Assembly: GCA_937875855.1 (NCBI GenBank)
Contig: CALFHF010000207.1
Location: 1-40,707 of the forward strand
Length of the DNA: 40,707 nucleotides
Reading direction: 5' to 3'
Source of the DNA: an uncultured Flavobacteriales bacterium
Lineage (GTDB): Bacteria > Bacteroidota > Bacteroidia > Flavobacteriales_D > JABDKJ01
Shown: positions 33,419 to 40,707 of the stretch, piece by piece
Layout of the letters: each line of letters starts with the position of its first letter
Position numbering within the stretch: position 1 is the first letter of the stretch
Notes under the pieces: generated by a model
What the model was told of the DNA's origin: nothing
The model's database searches: none
Seen by the model: the letters and a program-made list of their open reading frames with translations, nothing else
Made by a program: the position numbers and the translations under genes

Positions 33419-33841
33419 ATGGAAAAGACCGTCATAGGCAGATTCGACCGCGTAGATTTTCCTGAGCTTGGCTTAAGGAAGGTGAAAGTCAAAATAGATA
33501 CTGGAGCATACAATTCCAGCATACATGTTACCGATTTGAGAGAAGATGAACATGGCGTACATTTTATTCCATTGACAGAAGGAAGGAAAGGATTTGCAGG
33601 AAAGCAGGTTAGCATGCCTGAATTCGAAAAAAGGATTGTACGAAGCTCGAACGGAGAAATAGAAGAACGCTACTTGATAGAAACTAAAGTTATCTTATTC
33701 GGAGAGGTGATTCCACTTAAAATGACCTTGACAGATAGAAGTCAGATGCGTTTTCCTATTTTAATAGGCCGTTCATTACTGAATAAAGGCTTTGTTATTG
33801 ATGTGTCAAGGACGTATCTTTCCTTCAAGACCGAACGCTAA
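33419..33841 (+). CDS. RimB-like retropepsin-fold (putative ATP-dependent zinc protease) protein
   Basis: This 140-residue protein has the KIDTGAYNSSIHVTDL motif (Asp27-Thr28-Gly29), the active-site signature of retropepsin-like aspartic proteases. GEVIPLKMTLTDRSQMRFPI and the closing LIGRSLLNKGFVIDVS follow. The family is annotated as ATP-dependent zinc protease or RimB and is usually coded beside rimK. The start MEKTVIGRFDRVDFPELGLR at 33419 matches relatives; the frame opens earlier (33377) but without similarity. It lies 33 bases before the RimK gene and is probably co-transcribed. Confidence 0.85.
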   Translation: MEKTVIGRFDRVDFPELGLRKVKVKIDTGAYNSSIHVTDLREDEHGVHFIPLTEGRKGFAGKQVSMPEFEKRIVRSSNGEIEERYLIETKVILFGEVIPLKMTLTDRSQMRFPILIGRSLLNKGFVIDVSRTYLSFKTER

Positions 33842-33874
33842 AACCCAAATTCAAACATTTAGAATGATATTCTT

Positions 33875-34771
33875 ATGAAAATAGCCGTACTCTCCCGCGG
33901 ACCTAACTTATACTCCACCAAACGCTTGCTAGAGGCAGGGCGTGACAGAGATTTAGAGATGACATTATTGGACCACTTAAGATGTAATATCGTCATTGAA
34001 CAAGATCATCCTCAGATTTATTTTCAGAGACAAAAGGTTGAGGATCTGGACGCGATTATACCGAGAATAGGAGCTAGCGTGACATTCTATGGTGCCGCTG
34101 TGATTACACAATTCCAAATGATGGGAGTAATGTCTCCTGTGACCTCTCAAGCATTGCTTCGCTCACGCAATAAGCTTAGAAGCTTGCAGATTCTATCTAA
34201 GAACGGCATTGGACTACCAAACACCGTATTCACTGACTATCTTCAAGATACTCAACTACTTACGCAAGTACTGGGAGAGCCACCTTGGATCATCAAATTA
34301 CTTGAGGGCACGCAAGGACTTGGTGTCGTCTTGGCTGAGAATCAAAGCGCTGCACAGAGTGTCATTGAGGCATTCAACAAACTAAAAGCAAGAATCATCG
34401 TTCAAGAATTCATTGCAGAATCCTCAGGAAAAGATTTACGTGTCTTTGTGGTCGGAGGAAAAGTAGTGGGAGCTATGAAGCGCCAAGCAGCATCTGGTTT
34501 CCGTTCCAATCTGCATCGCGGAGGTACAGCCACGCTGGTTGAGCTTAGTGATGAAGAAGAACGCACTGCACTGCATGCAACTAAGGTCATGGGACTTGAT
34601 GTAGCAGGTGTGGATTTACTTCAGAGTGACAGAGGCCCATTGGTCATGGAGGTCAATGCATCTCCAGGATTAGAAGGAATAGAAAAGGCAACGGGTGTTG
34701 ATATTGCAGGAGAGATCATAGAATTCATCATGAAAAAAGTGACTGCGAATGTGGGGACCGGTGTCCATTGA
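33875..34771 (+). CDS. rimK: RimK-type alpha-L-glutamate ligase (ATP-grasp)
   Basis: This 298-residue ligase has the RimK pre-ATP-grasp domain ([18 protein letters not shown]) and the ATP-grasp domain. ATP- and Mg-binding residues are visible: Lys141 in [40 protein letters not shown], and Glu259/Asn261 in [15 protein letters not shown]. coli RimK adds glutamates to the C-terminus of S6. Other relatives act on peptides or cofactors, so the acceptor here is open. It is flanked by a RimB-like protein and an M14 hydrolase, whose start overlaps its end by 23 bases. Confidence 0.9.
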   Translation: MKIAVLSRGPNLYSTKRLLEAGRDRDLEMTLLDHLRCNIVIEQDHPQIYFQRQKVEDLDAIIPRIGASVTFYGAAVITQFQMMGVMSPVTSQALLRSRNKLRSLQILSKNGIGLPNTVFTDYLQDTQLLTQVLGEPPWIIKLLEGTQGLGVVLAENQSAAQSVIEAFNKLKARIIVQEFIAESSGKDLRVFVVGGKVVGAMKRQAASGFRSNLHRGGTATLVELSDEEERTALHATKVMGLDVAGVDLLQSDRGPLVMEVNASPGLEGIEKATGVDIAGEIIEFIMKKVTANVGTGVH

Positions 34772-35696
34772 AGGACAAGTCATACAACCAGGTGTTAGGA
34801 AACTGGTAGAACTGCCCGTAGCCGAACTGCCTTCAGGCACGCGAATCCACATTAATGTACACGTGTATCGGGCTAAAAAACCAGGCCCATGCATGATTAT
34901 CATGGGAGGGTTGCATGGCGATGAGATTAACGGAATAGAGACCGTTAGACGTATTCTGACGAGCAAAAAACTAGAGAAAATAAAAAAAGGAATGGTAATC
35001 GCCATTCCACTTTTGAATGTCTATGGATTCAATAATTTCTCTCGCTCCCTGCGTGATGGCAAGGATGTGAACCGCAGTTTCCCAGGGTCTAAGAATGGAT
35101 CCTTGGCTTCCCGTGTGGCCTATCTTATGACGAATAGCATCCTTCCCTTGATAGACTTCGGTATAGACTTCCATACCGGTGGTGCTAGCATTTTCAATTT
35201 TCCACAATTACGGGTAAGCGAAGGAGATGACAAAGCGTTGGAACTTGCGCGCATTTTTGCCCCTCCTTTCATTCTGCAGAACAAGCCTATCCCTAAGTCT
35301 CAGCGCAAGCAAGCTATGAGCATGGGGAAACCCATCTTAGTCTATGAAGGAGGTGAATCTCTTCGACTTGACGAAGTTGCCATTCAAACCGGTGTTGAGG
35401 GTGTCTTGCGGGTCTTGAATTATCATGAGATGATCAGTGTGGATGTAAAGCCTGGTTCCAGTGCGGAATATTCACGCTCGACATGGATTCGCGCTTCAAA
35501 AGCTGGCATTGTTAATTTACTGAGTCATGCAGGTCAGGAAGTGAAAAAAGGCCAACGCTTAGCCGAGATTCATAACCTAGATTCCTTGAAACGTAGCTAT
35601 ATTCATGCTACAAGAAATTGTAAGGTCTTGGCACATGTGAATAATCCTGTAGTCAGCAGAGGCGATGCGCTATTTCATTTAGTTTTTAATGGGTAA
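34749..35696 (+). CDS. M14-family succinylglutamate desuccinylase/aspartoacylase-like metallohydrolase
   Basis: This 315-residue protein shows zinc ligands His56 and Glu59 in [12 protein letters not shown] and His142 in DFHTGGAS. A substrate-binding Arg109 lies in DVNRSFPG and the probable catalytic Glu200 in [11 protein letters not shown]. The last 75 residues look like the beta-barrel, biotinyl-lipoyl-like domain common in this subgroup ([20 protein letters not shown]). Known AstE and aspartoacylases cut N-acyl amino acids, while other M14 enzymes trim C-terminal residues. Next to a glutamate ligase, removal of added residues is an attractive idea but unproven. The ATG at 34749 overlaps rimK; a GTG at 34761 is possible. 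Confidence 0.85.
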   Translation: MWGPVSIEGQVIQPGVRKLVELPVAELPSGTRIHINVHVYRAKKPGPCMIIMGGLHGDEINGIETVRRILTSKKLEKIKKGMVIAIPLLNVYGFNNFSRSLRDGKDVNRSFPGSKNGSLASRVAYLMTNSILPLIDFGIDFHTGGASIFNFPQLRVSEGDDKALELARIFAPPFILQNKPIPKSQRKQAMSMGKPILVYEGGESLRLDEVAIQTGVEGVLRVLNYHEMISVDVKPGSSAEYSRSTWIRASKAGIVNLLSHAGQEVKKGQRLAEIHNLDSLKRSYIHATRNCKVLAHVNNPVVSRGDALFHLVFNG

Positions 35697-36759
35697 GTCC
35701 AACATTCACATATTTGCTCATTCTAAGGACTTAAAACAGCACCTAGGTATATTACTGAAAGGTCGCGGTCGCATCTTCGTTTTGGCTGATTCGAATACAG
35801 CGGAACATTGTCTACCGCTTATTCAAGACATGCTTCCCTTGGATGGAAAAGACACCATGCTCATGGCTGTGGAAGCTGGAGAAGAAGGGAAGAATCTGCA
35901 AGGTGCTATGGACCTCTATAACCAGTTAATCGACTATGGTGCTGATCGTAATAGCCTCTTGATTAATCTGGGAGGAGGAATGGTGTGTGACCTTGGTGGA
36001 TTCGTTGCCAGCACCTATAAACGCGGCATAGATTTCATTCATCTTCCTACGACTGTTCTTGCTCAAGTAGATGCGTCCATTGGAGGTAAAACAGGAGTGA
36101 ATCTTGGCCTATTGAAAAACATGGTGGGCACCTTTACTCAAGCCCAAGAAACACTTATCTATCCTGAATTCTTGAACACCTTACCTAAGAATGAGGTCAT
36201 GTCAGGATTCGCAGAAATACTGAAGCATGCTTTGATTGCAGATCAAGAATTATGGAAGATTCTAAGCAGCGCAGACTATGTGGATCTCCCCTTAATCAAA
36301 TCAGTGATTCCACGTGCTTTGAAGATTAAGGAAGACATAGTCAATCGGGATTTTAAAGAGCAAGGCGAACGTAAGAAATTAAACTTCGGGCATACCATTG
36401 GTCATGCTTTAGAAAGTCTCATTTTAGAATCTCCTGAACGAGATTTATTGCATGGGGAGGCGGTAGCCTTAGGGATGATCTGTGAGTGCTATCTCTCCAT
36501 GAAATCTAAAGGAATCAGCAACGATGAATTAGATCGTATATGCAGTTTTATCGCTTTGCATTTCAAAGGCATAGAATTAAACCGCATGCAATTCCATCGT
36601 GTGATAGAAATAATGCGCCATGATAAAAAGAACAAGCAAGCTCGGATTAACTTCACTTTGCTGCACGGCATAGGCGCTTCCATCGTGGATCAAGAACCCG
36701 AGATGGAACACATTATGGAAGCCCTCGGATACCTAGAACGCTATCCCTTTCCCTCTTGA
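35689..36759 (+). CDS. aroB: 3-dehydroquinate synthase
   Basis: This 356-residue enzyme makes 3-dehydroquinate from DAHP, the second shikimate step, with NAD+ and a metal ion. Visible motifs are LINLGGGMVCDLGGFVAST (NAD site), the HLPTTVLAQVDASIGGKTGV loop and GFAEILKH (metal ligand Glu176). LNFGHTIGHALE (His235, His239) and LLHGEAVALGM (His255) follow. It overlaps the M14 gene by eight bases and the aroA start by four, so it is co-translated with both. Length is normal. Confidence 0.96.
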   Translation: MGKSNIHIFAHSKDLKQHLGILLKGRGRIFVLADSNTAEHCLPLIQDMLPLDGKDTMLMAVEAGEEGKNLQGAMDLYNQLIDYGADRNSLLINLGGGMVCDLGGFVASTYKRGIDFIHLPTTVLAQVDASIGGKTGVNLGLLKNMVGTFTQAQETLIYPEFLNTLPKNEVMSGFAEILKHALIADQELWKILSSADYVDLPLIKSVIPRALKIKEDIVNRDFKEQGERKKLNFGHTIGHALESLILESPERDLLHGEAVALGMICECYLSMKSKGISNDELDRICSFIALHFKGIELNRMQFHRVIEIMRHDKKNKQARINFTLLHGIGASIVDQEPEMEHIMEALGYLERYPFPS

Positions 36760-37973
36760 ATACACTTGACTACAAAACCGAAACACGCCTTCAAGTAAGC
36801 ATCAACTTACCTATCTCAAAGAGTGTTCTTAATCGTGAATTAATTCTAGCAGCTAGTTCAGGGACGCTCCTTCTGAGTATAGCTACAGATGGCCTTGCTG
36901 ATGATTCTCTTATGCTTCTCAATGCGTTGAAGTCCCAAGAAAAAACCATCAATATTGGTCATGCCGGCACTGCGATGCGATTTCTCACAGCCCATTTTGC
37001 TTCGGTGGAAGGAGAACATCTGCTACAAGGATCATCTCGAATGCATGAACGTCCCATAAAGATTCTTGTAGACGCTTTGCGAGAATTAGGTGCAGATATT
37101 CGCTATGCTGGAAAGGAAGGATTTCCTCCATTAGAAATCCGTGGAAAGAAATTGAAAGGTGGAAAAGTCAGTATCTCAGGAGCTGTCAGCAGCCAATATA
37201 TCTCAGCACTTTTGCTCTGTGGGTCCAGTTTTAAAAATGGTCTTGATTTAGAACTGTTGCCGCCTGTGACTTCTCGTCCGTATATCGGATTGACCTTAGC
37301 CGCAATGAAACGAGCAGGAATAATTTATTCTTTGGAAGGTAACAGAATCCGCGTAGAGCCTTCTGAGATAATTTGTACAGCAATGAGCATGGAACGAGAT
37401 TGGAGTGCTGCAGCCTTCGCATATGGGCTTGTAAGTCAAGGGTGTTGCGATGAACTCATCCTTCCTGGATTGGATGTGAAAACCTGGCAAGGAGATAGTA
37501 TCATTGGACAACTGTTCGTGATGCTAGGCGTTGAAACTGGACAGAGTGAAATAGGTGTTCATCTTTCAAAAAAGACAAAGGCTCCCTCTTCGTTTAGCAG
37601 AGATATGCGTGATTGTCCTGACCTCGCTCAAGCGATTGTATTCACCTGCGCAGCACTCGGAATTTCATGTAATCTATGGGGCCTGCAGACTCTACCTCTG
37701 AAGGAAACCGATCGTATTCGTGCAATGGTCGATTGTCTGAAAATCGTAGGAATACATGCAGAATACGGAAAGGATTTTATCCGTTTTCAAGGTCACATGA
37801 ATTTAGAAAAAAACCTCCACTTCAAGACTTATGGTGATCATCGCATGGCGATGAGTCTAGCGTTATGGGCTCCTGTTTTACATCAGATGCAATTAGATGA
37901 TCCTGACGTAGTGAGTAAGTCTTTTCCAAGTTTTTGGGAAGAGGTAAAGAAGCTTGGACTCAGCATTCACTAA
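36756..37973 (+). CDS. aroA: 3-phosphoshikimate 1-carboxyvinyltransferase (EPSP synthase)
   Basis: This 405-residue enzyme joins shikimate-3-phosphate and PEP. Key segments are LPISKSVLNRELI near the N-terminus, INIGHAGTAMRFLTAHF, SSQYISALLL, DCPDLAQAIVFTCAALG with the catalytic aspartate, LKETDRIRAM and TYGDHRMAMSLAL. It is shorter and more divergent than E. coli AroA (427 residues), as in other Bacteroidota. The start is a TTG inside the TTGA overlap with the aroB stop; no ATG gives the complete N-terminal SKS motif. It is co-transcribed with aroB. Confidence 0.92.
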   Translation: MNTLDYKTETRLQVSINLPISKSVLNRELILAASSGTLLLSIATDGLADDSLMLLNALKSQEKTINIGHAGTAMRFLTAHFASVEGEHLLQGSSRMHERPIKILVDALRELGADIRYAGKEGFPPLEIRGKKLKGGKVSISGAVSSQYISALLLCGSSFKNGLDLELLPPVTSRPYIGLTLAAMKRAGIIYSLEGNRIRVEPSEIICTAMSMERDWSAAAFAYGLVSQGCCDELILPGLDVKTWQGDSIIGQLFVMLGVETGQSEIGVHLSKKTKAPSSFSRDMRDCPDLAQAIVFTCAALGISCNLWGLQTLPLKETDRIRAMVDCLKIVGIHAEYGKDFIRFQGHMNLEKNLHFKTYGDHRMAMSLALWAPVLHQMQLDDPDVVSKSFPSFWEEVKKLGLSIH

Positions 37974-38004
37974 CGAGATTACTTTTCCCAAAAGCCTTAC
38001 CTTG

Positions 38005-38016
38005 TTCTCATGAGAA
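38005..38016. repeat. Palindrome centred on the M28 peptidase start codon
   Basis: TTCTCATGAGAA is a perfect 12-base palindrome with the ATG of the peptidase gene in its middle. It could be a binding site or chance; without a loop it cannot form a stable RNA hairpin of its own. Confidence 0.6.
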
Positions 38017-39374
38017 TATTCATCTTCATTTCTTTCGTTTTCCTATCAATTTCCATGACAGGGCAATCAAGTGATTCCTTGATCCTTCGAAGCATTTATG
38101 ATGAGGCACTTGAACATGGCGAATGTTATGAAAACCTCCGCAGTTTGTGTAAGGATGTCGGAGCGCGCTTGACTGGCAGCGCTGAAGCTGAAATGGCTGT
38201 GCAATGGGGTAAGGACCTGCTAACCTCCTATGGTTTTGAGACACGTTTGCAAGAGACTCCTATTCCGCATTGGGAAAGAGGAACACTGGAATCCGGTTGG
38301 TATAAAGATGCCAGTGGGAAGACATACAAGATTAAAATTCTTGCCCTTGGCAGCAGTATTGGAACAGATGGTCTGATGCGCGCTAAAGCAGTTCTTGCCC
38401 ATGACATTGAGCATTTAAAAACGCTCGGAGAAGCGGGAAAACTGAAGGACAAAATCGTAGTTATTGACCAACCCTTTGATCAGAAACTCATCAACACCTT
38501 TGTGGCTTATGGAGCTTGCTGGCCTATACGCGGAAATGGAACTTCAGAGGCGGCTCGCTATGGTGCAAAGGCCGTTCTCATACGCTCTCTAGCAACTCCC
38601 ATAGATGACCATCCTCATACAGGCAGTATGCGGTATGATGAGGATGTGAAGCAGATTCCTGGGGCAGCCATTTCTACTCAAGCTGCTGAAGAACTTAAAG
38701 CAGCCCTGAAGCAAGGCGAAGTAGAAATTAGTTTGGAGATGGATTGCAGAACTTATCCTGAAGGGATTTCGCACAACGTAATAGCTGAGATCAAAGGGTC
38801 TGAATTCCAAGATGAGATCATTACCATAGGCGGCCATCTTGACTCCTGGGATGTAGGCGAAGGTGCCCATGATGATGGTGCAGGAATAGTCCATTGTATA
38901 GAGGCCATGCGCATTTTAAATACTCGCGGAATCAAGTTAAAAAGAACCTTACGCGTGGTGCTGTACATGAATGAAGAGAACGGTGTATATGGTGCCAAAA
39001 CCTATGCTGATGAAGCCATCAAGAATGGAGAGAAACATGTCTTCGCATTAGAGTCTGATGCCGGTGGGCATACCCCTAGAGGATTTAGCCTAGATGGCCC
39101 AGCAGAGCGCCTTGAACTGATGCAGAGTTTTTCAGCATTGCTCTATCCGTATGGCCTCAATGAACTCGAAAAAGGATACGGTGGAGTGGATATTAACAGG
39201 CTCAAAGAACCCTATGAAGGCATCACCTTAATAGGCTTCAGGCCTGATTCACAGCGCTACTTCAACTATCATCACTCGGAGGCTGATGTCTTCGAAACTG
39301 TCAATAAAAGGGAATTGGAATTAGGATCAGCGTCTATTGCCAGCATCATCTATTTGATGGATAGGCATTGGTAG
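38010..39374 (+). CDS. Secreted M28-family zinc aminopeptidase
   Basis: This 454-residue protein has a signal peptide of about 19 residues (MRIFIFISFVFLSISMTGQS) and no lipobox. A PA-like insert spans about 110-240. The M28 catalytic domain has metal ligands His276 and Asp288 in GGHLDSWDVGEGAHDDGAG, Glu322/323 in YMNEENGVYGAK, Asp350 in LESDAGG and His421/422 in YHHSEADVFET. It should trim amino acids or dipeptides from peptides in the periplasm or outside. It begins 36 bases after aroA, possibly read through from that operon, and converges on the next gene with a four-base gap. Confidence 0.92.
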   Translation: MRIFIFISFVFLSISMTGQSSDSLILRSIYDEALEHGECYENLRSLCKDVGARLTGSAEAEMAVQWGKDLLTSYGFETRLQETPIPHWERGTLESGWYKDASGKTYKIKILALGSSIGTDGLMRAKAVLAHDIEHLKTLGEAGKLKDKIVVIDQPFDQKLINTFVAYGACWPIRGNGTSEAARYGAKAVLIRSLATPIDDHPHTGSMRYDEDVKQIPGAAISTQAAEELKAALKQGEVEISLEMDCRTYPEGISHNVIAEIKGSEFQDEIITIGGHLDSWDVGEGAHDDGAGIVHCIEAMRILNTRGIKLKRTLRVVLYMNEENGVYGAKTYADEAIKNGEKHVFALESDAGGHTPRGFSLDGPAERLELMQSFSALLYPYGLNELEKGYGGVDINRLKEPYEGITLIGFRPDSQRYFNYHHSEADVFETVNKRELELGSASIASIIYLMDRHW

Positions 39375-39378
39375 AAAT

Positions 39379-40707
39379 CTAGAACTTCAACCTCAGTTGA
39401 ACTCTGATATCTGACTTTATGGGGCCATCTATCGCATCAAGACCTGAACTGAGCTGGTCTTGATTCAAGTAATGCCAACGCGCCCATTTCACCCAGATAT
39501 CTACTCCTTTTCTTACCGTATATCTTCCCACGATATAATATCTGCTTCCTCGGCCGCTGAGCGCTGGGATGGAATAGAAATACAATACATCGCTCTCATA
39601 GGCATAGAGCCTAGCATCATATCCATCTGTATCGAACAAAGCATAGCGGAAGGTCAAATCAAATGGAGAACTCTTTGGCCTGAAAATAACGTCTTGATAG
39701 AGCAATAATCCCTGCTGGGTCTTGTTCCCTTCCCTGACATATTCAGTCCATTCAATACGGCTGCGCATGCTCCAAGATTCTGTCAGCGGATACTTCATGT
39801 TTAACCTCAGATTCTGCTGCATGGTCTGGCTCACATAGTCTACGATAGCATCTTCAGCGCTGTTCTTAGGTCGTTCCCTCTTTCGATAGCGTATGTAATA
39901 TTCTGAGGTCTTATCAGGCTTGTAAGTAAGCTGCGTCATCACTTCCCATCCTTGGGATGGCGCATCAGTCTGGTAACGCAACCATGGGAATTGGAAGCGA
40001 TCCATCCAGGCACTGAACTCCCATTTACGTGCTGGTCTTGACATGAATCCCATCAAAAGTCCCTGCTCGTTTACCGGAAAACTAGACTCGGCTACTGCCA
40101 GTGCAAATGGGTTCTGATAATCTCTATCAAAGTGTCGATAGAAAGCTGCGAAGGTCAATTTAGGATCCATCACCAGATACGCTCCATTCAAGAAAGCTAG
40201 GGCTCCATTCTCCGACCGAGCAATCTCTCCGAAGACATTCAGATTCGACTTCACATAATCATAATCCAATCCTATTGCTCCTCCCTCCTTTCCTTGGAAA
40301 GTATATTGACTAGACACTTGTGTGTTCTTGTCTAACTCCTTGGAATACTTAAAATGCATTCCTCTAACTCCTATCTGAATCCCTCTTTTTCTCCAGCTCA
40401 ATTCTCCTGCCATCACATTCTCAGTAATCTTATTCTTGTCCGCTATTTCATTGGGCATGCGATGAAAACCAGAGGTTTGTAATGCCGAGAAGGACGTGGA
40501 TTCTTCAGCGCTCAAGGTATCTCCTGTCAAGATATTTCCATCCCTTCCGTGGCTTGAATACAGCATAGTCAACCTCCATCTATCTTGTTTCAAGGTGATG
40601 GCTCCTCCGCGTAAAAAACGATTTTCATCTACCGATCTATACGGAGTTACTCCTTTTGCATTTCTCTTCAAAGTCAAGAGGTCCATGGACTTTCCAAAAC
40701 CCAATCC
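39379..40707 (-). CDS. Outer-membrane beta-barrel protein, possibly helix-hairpin-helix/ComEA-like type (partial, N-terminus missing)
   Basis: The frame is open to the right edge. Its first complete codons read GLGFGKSMD, so the true start lies outside the window; the apparent TTG start at 40704 is internal. At least 442 residues are present. They alternate polar and aromatic residues in strand-like stretches (WRLTMLYSSHGRDG, TFAAFYRHF, SEYYIRYRKR) and end in RVQLRLKF, a terminal phenylalanine typical of barrels inserted by BamA. The segment LKRNAKGVTPYRSVDENRFL recalls Bacteroidota proteins with N-terminal helix-hairpin-helix motifs, but that domain would lie beyond the edge. Function is unknown. 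Confidence 0.6.
   Translation of the reverse strand, partial: GLGFGKSMDLLTLKRNAKGVTPYRSVDENRFLRGGAITLKQDRWRLTMLYSSHGRDGNILTGDTLSAEESTSFSALQTSGFHRMPNEIADKNKITENVMAGELSWRKRGIQIGVRGMHFKYSKELDKNTQVSSQYTFQGKEGGAIGLDYDYVKSNLNVFGEIARSENGALAFLNGAYLVMDPKLTFAAFYRHFDRDYQNPFALAVAESSFPVNEQGLLMGFMSRPARKWEFSAWMDRFQFPWLRYQTDAPSQGWEVMTQLTYKPDKTSEYYIRYRKRERPKNSAEDAIVDYVSQTMQQNLRLNMKYPLTESWSMRSRIEWTEYVREGNKTQQGLLLYQDVIFRPKSSPFDLTFRYALFDTDGYDARLYAYESDVLYFYSIPALSGRGSRYYIVGRYTVRKGVDIWVKWARWHYLNQDQLSSGLDAIDGPIKSDIRVQLRLKF

Overview
The window looks like a chromosomal segment of a member of the Bacteroidota, probably a marine Flavobacteriales-type organism. Four things point there. The promoters I can recognise use the Bacteroidota -7 element TAnnTTTG instead of TATAAT. 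Start codons lack clear Shine-Dalgarno sequences. A giant secreted protein ends in a type IX secretion (T9SS) type-B sorting domain. Several small families (DUF5522, DUF4296) and gene orders are typical of the phylum. I see no rRNA, tRNA, CRISPR array, transposase or phage gene. Gene density is high, and no gap between genes exceeds about 230 bases.

Region 1 (1-15240, minus strand) is one continuous translation supercluster, read from right to left: rpsL, rpsG, fusA, then rpsJ-rplC-rplD-rplW-rplB-rpsS-rplV-rpsC-rplP-rpmC-rpsQ, rplN-rplX-rplE-rpsN-rpsH-rplF-rplR-rpsE-rpmD-rplO-secY, map-infA-rpmJ-rpsM and the first codons of rpsK at the left edge. tuf is absent between fusA and rpsJ. A textbook promoter with an exact 19-nt spacer lies in front of rpsL. 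Several starts were moved inward from the longest open frame (rpsE, rpmD, rpsQ, rplX, rplE) because conserved N-termini and junctions fit better.

Region 2 (15387-21152) carries asnS, a secreted glucosaminidase with two LysM domains and a PLP-dependent deaminase on the minus strand. Divergent from these is a small cysteine-rich DUF5522 protein, coupled by an ATGA overlap to urocanate hydratase (hutU).

Region 3 (21279-29747) is dominated by a 2,684-residue T9SS cargo protein with 17 tandem repeats of about 80 residues. It faces a tiny alanine/glutamate-rich lipoprotein built of 11-residue repeats. A perfect 28-nt palindrome lies between the two as terminator.

Region 4 (29912-33340) has a GT2 polyprenol-phosphate mannosyltransferase, dihydroorotase and a DUF4296 lipoprotein in one tight operon. 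It converges on an NAD-dependent epimerase whose promoter sits so close to the ATG that its mRNA may be leaderless.

Region 5 (33419-39374) is a compact plus-strand operon: a retropepsin-like RimB-type protein, a RimK-type ATP-grasp ligase, an M14 AstE/AspA-type metallohydrolase, aroB, aroA and a secreted M28 peptidase. The first three suggest a protein or peptide tail-modification module (ligase plus possible eraser enzymes) joined to shikimate synthesis. This is the most interesting functional grouping in the window.

The right edge holds the C-terminal part of a large outer-membrane beta-barrel protein on the minus strand, cut by the window end.
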